Shown here: in pieces, positions 1 through 5,577 of the stretch | Layout of the letters: each line of letters opens with the position of its first letter | How positions within the stretch are numbered: the first letter of the stretch is position 1 | Origin: Akkermansiaceae bacterium UBA5020 | GTDB lineage: Bacteria > Verrucomicrobiota > Verrucomicrobiia > Verrucomicrobiales > DEV007 | DNA length: 8,417 nucleotides | Direction: 5' to 3' | Assembly (NCBI GenBank): GCA_002396885.1 | Contig: DGXY01000110.1 | Coordinates: 30,516 to 38,932 of the forward strand | Program-made: the position numbers and the translations under genes | Notes under the pieces: generated by a model | The model's database searches: none | What the model was told of the DNA's origin: nothing | What the model saw: only the letters and a program-made list of their open reading frames with translations

Positions 1-923
1 CGGTTGCCGGTGACGGTGCCGTCGGCCGACTTGATGCTACCGGTACGGCGGATGTCGCAGCGCACCGAGCTGTAGAACTTGAGAGCACGACCGCCCGGCT
101 GGGTTTCGGGGTTGCCGAACATGACCCCGACCTTTTCACGGATCTGGTTGGTGAAGATCACGACGGTGCGTGCTTTCGAGATGATGGCGGTGAGTTTGCG
201 CATGGCGGCACTCATGAGCCTGGCCTGGGCGCCGACGGTGGCGTCGCCGATCTCGCCATCGAGTTCCTGCTTTGTCACAAGGGCTGCAACGGAATCGAGG
301 ACGATGACGTCGAGGGCATTCGAACGAACCAGCGTCTCGACGATGCGGAGCGCTTCCTCACCAGAACTCGGCTGGGAGAGGAGAAGGTTGTCGAGATCGA
401 CGCCCAGACGCCGGGCATATTGGGGATCGAGGGCGTGCTCGACATCGACGAAGGCGGCGAGGCCGCCTTGCTTCTGGGCCTGGGCGATCACCGTCAAGGT
501 GAGCGTCGTTTTTCCCGAGGATTCAGGGCCGTAGACCTCGACGATCCGACCGCGGGGGAATCCACCCGCTCCGAGGGCACGGTCGATGAGGACGTTCCCG
601 GTCGGAATCACTTCGACATCCATGCGGTTGTCGGTGCCGAGGCGCATGATCGCCGACTCGCCGAAGTCCTTCTGAATCTGCGAGATGGCGAGATCGAGAT
701 TTTTCGCGCGGGCGTCGGCGATGCGGCTCGTCTCCTTGTCGTTGCCTCGGTCGTTGTTCTTGGGTGCGGCCATGTCAGGTGCGGTTGGCGTGGTGGCGCG
801 CGTCGCGGTTTTTCGCGGTGCGGCGTTTTTCTGGGTGGAGGGAGCGGACTCGGGTTCCGCCGCCGCGAGGTCGGTGGGTGTCACGCGTTCTTCGGCTTCT
901 GTAGGAGATAGCAGTTCAACCAT
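1..923 (-). CDS. recA: RecA recombinase, C-terminal part cut by window edge
   Basis: RecA is the cytoplasmic ATP-dependent strand-exchange protein of homologous recombination and the co-protease that triggers LexA self-cleavage in the SOS response. The 307 visible residues give a near-complete core. Walker A is GPESSGKTT (residues 132-140), followed by DVEHALDPQYARRLGVD, the Walker B strand VIVLDSVAAL (207-215), and the NQIREKVGVMFGNPET segment (259-274). The C-terminal end lies beyond base 1. The start at 923 gives a 50-residue Ala/Pro/Thr/Glu-rich leader, likely disordered, before an in-frame ATG at 773 (MAAPKNNDRG), which would give a protein of normal RecA length. Neither start has a Shine-Dalgarno sequence. 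I prefer 923 because the best promoter candidate would place the transcript start only about 20 bases upstream, but 773 is a real alternative. The gene diverges from trpS. Identity is certain; the start is not. Confidence 0.97.
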   Translation of the reverse strand, partial: MVELLSPTEAEERVTPTDLAAAEPESAPSTQKNAAPRKTATRATTPTAPDMAAPKNNDRGNDKETSRIADARAKNLDLAISQIQKDFGESAIMRLGTDNRMDVEVIPTGNVLIDRALGAGGFPRGRIVEVYGPESSGKTTLTLTVIAQAQKQGGLAAFVDVEHALDPQYARRLGVDLDNLLLSQPSSGEEALRIVETLVRSNALDVIVLDSVAALVTKQELDGEIGDATVGAQARLMSAAMRKLTAIISKARTVVIFTNQIREKVGVMFGNPETQPGGRALKFYSSVRCDIRRTGSIKSADGTVTGN

Positions 924-950
924 GGGATGACAAATTGTTGTTTCATCGGT

Positions 951-978
951 ATTTTATCCGAAAGTGTTCACCCGTCCA
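951..978 (-). promoter_or_regulatory. Probable recA promoter
   Basis: Reading the minus strand, TGGACG (973-978, 4 of 6 to the sigma70 -35 consensus) is followed after 16 bases by TAAAAT (951-956, 5 of 6 to the -10 consensus). A transcript would start near 944, about 20 bases before the ATG at 923. The LexA-box candidate at 965-978 covers the -35 and most of the spacer, the arrangement expected for repression. This is by-eye matching only. Confidence 0.45.
965..978 (-). promoter_or_regulatory. Candidate LexA (SOS) box of the Verrucomicrobia type
   Basis: The minus-strand sequence TGGAC-GGGT-GAACA matches 8 of the 10 fixed positions of TGTTC-N4-GAACA, the LexA motif I recall being described for Verrucomicrobium spinosum recA. 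The GAACA half is perfect and the other half matches 3 of 5. It overlaps the proposed -35 and spacer of the recA promoter, so a bound repressor would block RNA polymerase. The site, the match count and its position are seen directly; LexA binding is inferred. Confidence 0.5.
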
Positions 979-987
979 GTAAAACAG

Positions 988-1000
988 TGAACAATGTTCA
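988..1000. promoter_or_regulatory. 13-bp palindrome TGAACA-A-TGTTCA between recA and trpS
   Basis: This is a perfect palindrome around one central base. It uses the same GAACA/TGTTC half-sites as the SOS-box candidate at 965-978 but in the opposite arrangement. Its left arm also forms a perfect 7-base inverted repeat with 965-971 (TGTTCAC, N15, GTGAACA at 987-993), so half-sites recur 22 bases, or about two helical turns, apart. It lies just upstream of the proposed recA -35 and could be a second LexA contact or another operator for either divergent gene. It does not fit TGTTC-N4-GAACA. Confidence 0.45.
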
Positions 1001-1015
1001 ATTTACCCCCTTTTT

Positions 1016-1062
1016 GCGGAATTTGCTTTCGGCGGGAGTTTGTCTGAAACTCCGCGTTCCGT
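1016..1062 (+). promoter_or_regulatory. Stem-loop in the trpS 5' leader
   Basis: GGAGTTT (1035-1041) pairs perfectly with AAACTCC (1047-1053) around the loop GTCTG. With one bulged base, two more pairs extend the stem. An outer stem, CGGAA (1017-1021) with TTCCG (1057-1061), can enclose it. The structure ends about 38 bases before the trpS ATG. No T-tract follows, so it is not a terminator, and there are no tandem Trp codons that would indicate a leader-peptide attenuator. Whether it is transcribed depends on the unmapped trpS promoter. Confidence 0.35.
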
Positions 1063-1099
1063 TTGTTTTCACGACAAAAGGGTCCCAACCGATTTTCCC

Positions 1100-2065
1100 A
1101 TGCGCATACTTTCCGGCATCCAACCGAGTGGCCGCCTCCACATCGGCAATTACTTCGGCATGATGGAACCCTCGATCCGGCTTCAGGACGAGGGTGACGC
1201 CTTCTATTTCATCGCTGATTACCATGCCCTCACCTCGACCCACGATCCGAAGGCGCTGCGCGCGAACGTCCGCGACCTTGCGATCGACTTCCTCGCCTGC
1301 GGACTCGATCCCGAGAAAGCCACCTTCTGGAAGCAGTCGGACGTGGTCGAAGTGACGGAACTCGCATGGATCCTCAGTTGTGTCACGCCGATGGGCCTGC
1401 TCGAGCGCTGTGTCTCCTACAAGGACAAGATCGCCCAGGGCATGTCGCCCTCACACGGTCTTTTCGCCTATCCCGTGCTGCAGGCGGCGGACATTGTCAT
1501 TTTCGATGCGAACGTCGTTCCGGTCGGCCGCGATCAGAAACAGCACCTCGAGGTGACGCGCGACATCGCGCAGAAGTTCAACGACCGCTATGGCGACGGT
1601 TTGTTGGTGATCCCCGAGCCCCGCATCCGCGAGGAAACGGCCGTCGTGCCCGGCCTTGACGGGCGCAAGATGAGCAAGAGCTACGACAACGCCATCGATC
1701 TCTTTGAGGAAACGGAGAAGAAGCTGCGATCGAAGATCATGAAGATTGTGACGGACTCGACCCCGGTCGAGGCTTCGAAGGATCCGACCGACAACTACAT
1801 CGTGCAGCTCTATCGGCTCTTCGCGACGCCAGAAGAAGTCTCGGAGATGGAGGCCTCCTTCCGTGCCGGCGGACAGGGATACGGACACTACAAACAGCAA
1901 CTCTTCGAACGCATTCGTGATGATTTCGCGCCGATGAGAGAGCGCCGCGAGGTCCTCGTGAAGGATGCGGGTTATGTCGATGATGTGCTCATCTCAGGGG
2001 CCAAGAAAGCTCGCAACGAGGCGCGCAAGGTGCTCGACCGAGTCCGCGCGGCGGTGGGGATGTGA
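1100..2065 (+). CDS. trpS: Tryptophanyl-tRNA synthetase
   Basis: This cytoplasmic class I aminoacyl-tRNA synthetase (EC 6.1.1.2) activates tryptophan with ATP and charges tRNA-Trp. The product is 321 residues, close to the usual bacterial length. It opens with MRILSGIQPSGRLHIGNYFG, which carries the HIGH-type motif HIGN (14-17). The tryptophan pocket region includes SCVTPMGLLERCVSYKDK (93-110), followed by QAADIVIFDANVVPVGRDQKQHLEV (from 128), and the second signature KMSKS is at 190-194. The ATG at 1100 is chosen because TrpRS proteins begin at this point. An upstream in-frame TTG at 1040 would add 20 residues with no family resemblance, encoded across a hairpin. There is no Shine-Dalgarno sequence; the ATG is preceded by TTTTCCC. 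The gene is divergent from recA and convergent with the OB-fold gene, 43 bases away. Confidence 0.98.
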   Translation: MRILSGIQPSGRLHIGNYFGMMEPSIRLQDEGDAFYFIADYHALTSTHDPKALRANVRDLAIDFLACGLDPEKATFWKQSDVVEVTELAWILSCVTPMGLLERCVSYKDKIAQGMSPSHGLFAYPVLQAADIVIFDANVVPVGRDQKQHLEVTRDIAQKFNDRYGDGLLVIPEPRIREETAVVPGLDGRKMSKSYDNAIDLFEETEKKLRSKIMKIVTDSTPVEASKDPTDNYIVQLYRLFATPEEVSEMEASFRAGGQGYGHYKQQLFERIRDDFAPMRERREVLVKDAGYVDDVLISGAKKARNEARKVLDRVRAAVGM

Positions 2066-2108
2066 GAATTTCGGATTCCGGATTGGCGTTCCGCGATAGC
2101 GCGTCTGG

Positions 2109-2636
2109 TCACTCCTCTTTCTTGAAATACTCCGAAGGATCCACGGGCGGTTTGCGCTTCGGGGCCTCAGGTGTCGGCGCGACTTCGGGTGCTGGTTTTT
2201 CCGTCATGGCTTTCGTTGCGGCGGCGGAATCGGGCTTGGTCTCGGCTGGCGGCGGAAAGACCGTGTTGGGCGCGAGGACGGTGACCTGGCCCGGGTCCGT
2301 GAGTTTGATCTGCGGCTTGCCTTGATAGATCGAAACAGCGCCTTCGACCGCGAGGCGCTTGCCCTCGTAGAGGTCGGCCGGCTCGCCCTCGGGAAACTGT
2401 GGGAGATCGCTTTTGAAGGTGACGAGGAAGAAGGTCGCGTCCTTGAAGTTCACGAAGTTTGTTCCCGAGGCCGACTTCCTCGATCCCGCGACCTCTCCGT
2501 GAACGATGACCTTCTGCCCTTCCTTCGCGAGGAGGCCCTCGGTCTCGTTCGCTGCGAGATAGAGATTCTCGTCTCCACTCGCCGCCGCACGGGCGAAGCA
2601 GACGAAAAGCGCCAGAGAGAGGTGGATCGGTTTCAT
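2109..2636 (-). CDS. Secreted OB-fold protein of unknown function
   Basis: The 175-residue product begins with a signal peptide (about 1-19, Lys2 then a hydrophobic stretch, probable cleavage after ARAAA). The core at about 42-121 looks like an OB-fold: KVIVHGEVAGS, then NFVNFKDATFFLVTFKSDL, then GKRLAVEGAVSIYQGKPQIKL. This pattern is shared with tRNA_anti-type OB domains. The tail (about 126-175) is Pro/Ala/Glu/Lys-rich and likely flexible, ending in YFKKEE. There are no catalytic motifs, so a binding role at the cell envelope or periplasm is the most that can be inferred. Its ATG overlaps the stop of the upstream DUF4190-like gene (ATGA), implying translational coupling and co-expression. 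I do not recognise a named gene. No terminator was found in the 43 bases before trpS. Confidence 0.85.
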   Translation of the reverse strand: MKPIHLSLALFVCFARAAASGDENLYLAANETEGLLAKEGQKVIVHGEVAGSRKSASGTNFVNFKDATFFLVTFKSDLPQFPEGEPADLYEGKRLAVEGAVSIYQGKPQIKLTDPGQVTVLAPNTVFPPPAETKPDSAAATKAMTEKPAPEVAPTPEAPKRKPPVDPSEYFKKEE

Positions 2637-3283
2637 GGAACTTCGCGGTCGGGATTGTGGAGTCCGGCGACACGTCCATTCGCGTAGACGACCGCAATCT
2701 CGGAGACCCGCGCCAGCGCGATCTCCTGAATGACGATGACCGAATCGCCGATGGCGTCCAACACGGGCCGGTCGTGCGGGACGATTTCAAAAGCGACCCG
2801 AGGCCCACCCGGATACGGGCTGTGCAGAAGATCGGCGAGTTCTTCGGCCGGGACGAAGCGCCCGGAGAGCGCCTCCCATTGCTCGGGATAATGGTCGCGA
2901 TTGGCGCGGGCGTAAGCTTCGCACGCCACGAAGAGGCGCGAGGCCTGGGCACGGCTCTCGGCACGGTGACGGGTCTCCTGATCCGCACGCCACCTTTCGA
3001 CCGCAGGAAAGGAGAGCCCGATGGCGAGGGCGATGACCGGAAACGTGATCATCGAAAAATAACTCAACCAGAGCGCGACGGTCGCAAAGCGCCGCCCCCT
3101 CAGCCCGAGGTCCTGACATTCATACCGTGCGACATGTCCCAGGATCGCGGCGACCGCGGCAAAGAAGAGACCGAAGACGAGCCACAGGGTCGCGAATCCC
3201 AGAATCGCAAAAACAGCCCCAAAGATGGCCTTTTTCGACCACTCAACGGGCGCTGGACCAGATACTGGGGCCGGGTGAATCAT
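2633..3283 (-). CDS. DUF4190-like membrane protein with pseudopilin-head-like C-terminus
   Basis: The 216-residue product has a short Pro-rich N-terminus and two membrane segments at about 18-50 and 66-94. Between them lies a short loop (ARYECQDLGLRGRRFA), the layout of DUF4190 proteins. After a charged linker (about 97-113), the soluble part resembles the head of stand-alone pseudopilins: RLFVACEAYARANRDHYPEQ (116-135), then LSGRFVPAEELADLL (139-153), and near the end VVYANGRVAGL (198-208). The pilin at 4689-5405 has the same order of elements (LLGCRAFAADWEGIYPS, VLIPDYIDTE, VVGFCGGHVSE). The product therefore looks like a pilin-head domain held by a two-helix anchor instead of a pilin helix. 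Function is unknown. It lies 18 bases after the MFS gene and overlaps the OB-fold gene by ATGA, so the three are probably one operon. Confidence 0.85.
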   Translation of the reverse strand: MIHPAPVSGPAPVEWSKKAIFGAVFAILGFATLWLVFGLFFAAVAAILGHVARYECQDLGLRGRRFATVALWLSYFSMITFPVIALAIGLSFPAVERWRADQETRHRAESRAQASRLFVACEAYARANRDHYPEQWEALSGRFVPAEELADLLHSPYPGGPRVAFEIVPHDRPVLDAIGDSVIVIQEIALARVSEIAVVYANGRVAGLHNPDREVP

Positions 3284-3301
3284 AGAACGCCCGATTTCTT
3301 A

Positions 3302-4513
3302 TCACGGGACGGTGCCGGAAGAAACCGCTATTTCCCCCGAAGCGTGCCGCGGTGGAATCCGGGAGAAAAGAAAGGCGATGACGAGCAGCGCACAGGTCGC
3401 CAGACCGGCCCCAAGCAGGAGATTCCAACGGAGGTCGAAGGTCGAAGCGACATAGCCAGCCGCGAGGCTGCCGATGACGCGGGCAGTTCCCACGACCGCC
3501 ATGGTGTAGATGCCCTGGATCGAGTTCCGAAATTCATCGCCCGCAAGCCGGTTCAGAAACATGACCGGCCCCACATAAAGGGCGAGGACTTCAAAGCCAT
3601 GCCCGAGCTGGGCGAGCACCGCGACGGCTGGAGACGGGAAAAACGAGAGCAGGAGCATACGGGTGACCATGCAGCACAGTCCGAGAACGAGGATGCCCTT
3701 GAGACCGATGCGACGCTGTAGCCACGGCATGAGGAGGGTGCAGCCGACTTCCACGAGCACCCCGAGATTGATGATGAGGGCGATGTAGGGTTTCGGCACC
3801 TTCACGACCTCATCGAGATAATTGCCGATGAACGCATAGTAGGTCGCGGCGGCGAGCAGCGCGAAAAACAAGCCGATCGAGAGCCAGCGTGAGTTCGGCG
3901 CAAAAATCGCGCGCAAAGCCTGCTTCGAAGGCATCCGGGAGGGCAGGTGGCCGGAGGTGCGGGCGACAGGCTTCAGAGTGAAGCTGTTGGCCAGACTGAG
4001 AAGACAGAAAAACACCGAACAGGGCAGAATGAGACGGGGCTCGGCCCCTTTGAGCAGGGGGTAGTAAAGGATCAGGCTCGGGAGGATGTAACCCATCGTG
4101 CCCCAGATCCGCACGGTGGGATATTCGACCGAGACTCCGGTGCGTTTCCTTTCTTCTTCCGAGAGGGAAAAGAAGTATCCATCCTGCAGCGGCAACATCG
4201 CGACCGAGGCGAGACCATGACAGACAAAAAGGGCGAGGGTCAGGGCGATGTTTCCCGAAAAGAACATCAGGGTGAGGACCAGGGCACTGAAGCCGAAGGC
4301 CGTCGCCAAAATCCGGCGGGTGTCGAGATTGCGATCGGCGAGCAGGGTGATGAGAGCCGGAGAACAAAGGGTCGGGACGCCCATCAAAGCCATGGCCAAG
4401 CCGATCTGGAGAAAATTGAAGCCCCCCTGCTCGCGAAGAAAGACCGTGACCAGCGGCATGATGCTGCCGATCGCGGCATAGCTCACGAAAAACTGGCGGC
4501 GGATGGGGGTCAT
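3302..4513 (-). CDS. MFS transporter (MFS_1-like / nucleoside:H+ symporter-like)
   Basis: This is a 403-residue inner-membrane secondary transporter with roughly twelve hydrophobic segments in two halves, split by a central hydrophilic loop (about 181-207). LADRNLDTRRIL (58-69) after helix 2 is a variant of the MFS loop 2-3 motif. VRIWGTMGYI (134-143) resembles the R-x-W-G-[ST]-x-G signature of the LacY/HcaT/nucleoside-symporter branch (MFS_1_like). The substrate cannot be read from the sequence. The ATG at 4513 is chosen over an in-frame TTG at 4588, because the extra 25 residues (MTPAGDGGISAK...) are unlike a transporter N-terminus. A TTGACT hexamer lies at 4583-4588 on the minus strand, but no convincing -10 follows. 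This is the first gene of a probable three-gene unit with the DUF4190-like and OB-fold genes, isolated from the pilin upstream by the terminator at 4626-4659. Confidence 0.93.
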   Translation of the reverse strand: MTPIRRQFFVSYAAIGSIMPLVTVFLREQGGFNFLQIGLAMALMGVPTLCSPALITLLADRNLDTRRILATAFGFSALVLTLMFFSGNIALTLALFVCHGLASVAMLPLQDGYFFSLSEEERKRTGVSVEYPTVRIWGTMGYILPSLILYYPLLKGAEPRLILPCSVFFCLLSLANSFTLKPVARTSGHLPSRMPSKQALRAIFAPNSRWLSIGLFFALLAAATYYAFIGNYLDEVVKVPKPYIALIINLGVLVEVGCTLLMPWLQRRIGLKGILVLGLCCMVTRMLLLSFFPSPAVAVLAQLGHGFEVLALYVGPVMFLNRLAGDEFRNSIQGIYTMAVVGTARVIGSLAAGYVASTFDLRWNLLLGAGLATCALLVIAFLFSRIPPRHASGEIAVSSGTVP

Positions 4514-4625
4514 GGAGGGAGTCGCGCACCGGCCACAGAGTCCGGTCGAGGGTTTCGCAGAGATTCCCCCATCCCCAGCCGGAGTCAATCAGGGCGATGC
4601 GCTGCTGCCCGCAACTCGCGCCAAC

Positions 4626-4659
4626 AAAAAACCCGTTCCGGAGTGTCCGGAGCGGGTTT
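4626..4659 (-). terminator. Rho-independent terminator of the pilin gene
   Basis: The arms 4629-4642 and 4646-4659 pair over 14 positions (one G-U) around a 3-base loop. On the minus strand the hairpin is followed by a run of T (T6 counting the last three stem bases, then GTTGG). It begins 29 bases after the pilin stop codon. The strong stem and T-run on this strand make it the clearest terminator in the window, and it separates the pilin from the MFS cluster. Confidence 0.92.
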
Positions 4660-4688
4660 CCTGATTGGGGGATTTTCCTACGAAAAAA

Positions 4689-5405
4689 TTACTCAGGGAG
4701 AAGGACGTTGTCCTTCTTGGTATCGAGCCAGCCACCGCTCGACTCGCCACCCTCTTCACCGACGGTGCGTTCGTCGAAGATATTCTCCACAAGACGGTCC
4801 TTGCTGCGGACGGTGGCGCCAGCCGTTGCCGAAGAGAGAGACTCTTCCGAAACGTGGCCTCCACAGAAACCGACGACCGCCTTTTTCGACTTCAACCAAG
4901 GGTGGTACTCGCCATATTCGCCGGGACCATCCATCAGTCCGTCCGCCACGAGGGGTGAGCGGCTAAAGCTGGTATCCGTTTGTCCGTTGACGTAGCAATA
5001 AACATTCTCCTCGGCCTCAAGCGTTCCGTCTTCCTTGGGCGGCTGCATTTTTTCGGGATGCTTCGTCTGAATCCAGAAAACGATTTCGGTGTCGATATAG
5101 TCCGGAATCAGAACGTTGAAGGCGTCCGTTGAGGTGGAGAACTCGGAGTCCTCCCCCCCACCTCCGCCGCCACTCTTCTCAGCGTCCGGGTCGAAGGATG
5201 GGTAGATTCCCTCCCAATCCGCCGCGAAGGCACGGCAGCCGAGCAGAATCTGTTTGATGTTGTTCACGTCCTTCGTGCGTTTGGCGCGCTCTTGGATGCC
5301 GTTGTAGGCAGGCATCGCGGAGCTCGCGAGAATGCCGATGATCGCGATGACGACCAGCAGCTCGATCAGGGTGAAGGCACCCCGCTTTTTACGGTTCACT
5401 TTCAT
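4689..5405 (-). CDS. Stand-alone type II/IV pseudopilin
   Basis: This 238-residue protein has a prepilin N-terminus: the basic leader MKVNRKKRG, then AFTLIELLVVIAIIGILA (10-27), the hydrophobic helix that anchors pilins before prepilin-peptidase cleavage and pilus assembly. Cleavage after Gly9 puts the conserved Glu15 at +6, whereas cleavage after Ala10 gives the usual +5 with Ala at -1. The head contains CRAFAADWEGIYPSFDPD (57-74), the element IPDYID (100-105), and the C-terminal signature VVGFCGGHV (177-185) typical of verrucomicrobial/planctomycete pilin-like proteins. A run of six Gly plus an acidic stretch (79-88) and an acidic C-terminal extension (about 203-238) are unusual. No secretion or pilus assembly genes are adjacent, so its partners must be encoded elsewhere. 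It is transcribed alone, from the repeat-rich spacer shared with the HTH-MBL gene, to the terminator at 4626-4659. Confidence 0.95.
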   Translation of the reverse strand: MKVNRKKRGAFTLIELLVVIAIIGILASSAMPAYNGIQERAKRTKDVNNIKQILLGCRAFAADWEGIYPSFDPDAEKSGGGGGGEDSEFSTSTDAFNVLIPDYIDTEIVFWIQTKHPEKMQPPKEDGTLEAEENVYCYVNGQTDTSFSRSPLVADGLMDGPGEYGEYHPWLKSKKAVVGFCGGHVSEESLSSATAGATVRSKDRLVENIFDERTVGEEGGESSGGWLDTKKDNVLLPE

Positions 5406-5459
5406 GGTGTGGTTTTCGGTTATGTTGGGTTATGGTGGCCCGGAGGCCGTATTTAGTGC

Positions 5460-5490
5460 TGGAGATGACATCGTAAATACCTCATCTCCA
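5460..5490. repeat. Inverted repeat TGGAGATGA-N13-TCATCTCCA between divergent genes
   Basis: A perfect 9-base inverted repeat (5460-5468 and 5482-5490) lies in the spacer between the pilin and HTH-MBL starts. Its centre is about 70 bases from the pilin ATG and about 103 from the HTH-MBL ATG. It could be an operator for the HTH domain of the neighbouring protein or for another regulator, or form a hairpin in the pilin leader. The repeat is seen directly; its role is inferred. Confidence 0.5.
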
Positions 5491-5505
5491 AAATGAGGAT
5501 GACAT
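5464..5505. repeat. Direct repeat GATGACAT and alternative hairpin
   Basis: GATGACAT occurs at 5464-5471 and again at 5498-5505, a 34-base period. CCTCAT (5480-5485) can also pair with ATGAGG (5493-5498) around a 7-base loop. That stem uses bases of the right arm of the longer inverted repeat 5460-5490, so the two structures exclude each other. Confidence 0.4.
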
Positions 5506-5577
5506 TTTCGAGGAAATCCGACAAGAAAAATCCCTGTTTTTGAAAACTTTTCCCGAGTTCCATCTGAAGCCACTCCC

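Noticed and set aside
1040..1099. Upstream TTG start extending trpS by 20 residues
   Set aside because: The added residues do not resemble TrpRS, the codons span a hairpin, and the family start at MRILSGIQPSG fits the ATG at 1100.
1000..1099. Tryptophan attenuator or T-box before trpS
   Set aside because: There are no TGG codons in a leader frame, no terminator hairpin and no recognisable T-box sequence.
1451..1900. 149-codon minus-strand frame inside trpS
   Set aside because: It is fully contained in a confidently identified gene on the other strand, with no motifs of its own.
2092..2103. CGCG-ATAG-CGCG hairpin between trpS and the OB-fold gene
   Set aside because: The stem has only four pairs and no T-run on either strand, so it does not qualify as a terminator.
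2657..3721. Long open frame of 354 codons on the plus strand
   Set aside because: It lies antisense to the DUF4190-like and MFS genes. Its product is dominated by Arg, Gly, Asp and Glu with no recognisable domain, as expected for the complement of a GC-rich membrane-protein gene.
4514..4588. Upstream TTG start extending the MFS protein by 25 residues
   Set aside because: The extension is non-hydrophobic and unlike transporter N-termini; the ATG at 4513 leads directly into the first membrane helix.
3947..4966. Long open frame of 339 codons on the plus strand
   Set aside because: It runs antisense through the MFS gene, across a clear terminator and into the pilin gene. The product is hydrophilic and low in complexity, with no family resemblance.
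5526..5552. A/T-run inverted repeats (AAAAA...TTTTT and GAAAA-C-TTTTC) upstream of the HTH-MBL gene
   Set aside because: Short homopolymer-based palindromes are common by chance, and no -10 lies at the right distance from TTGAAA at 5540-5545.
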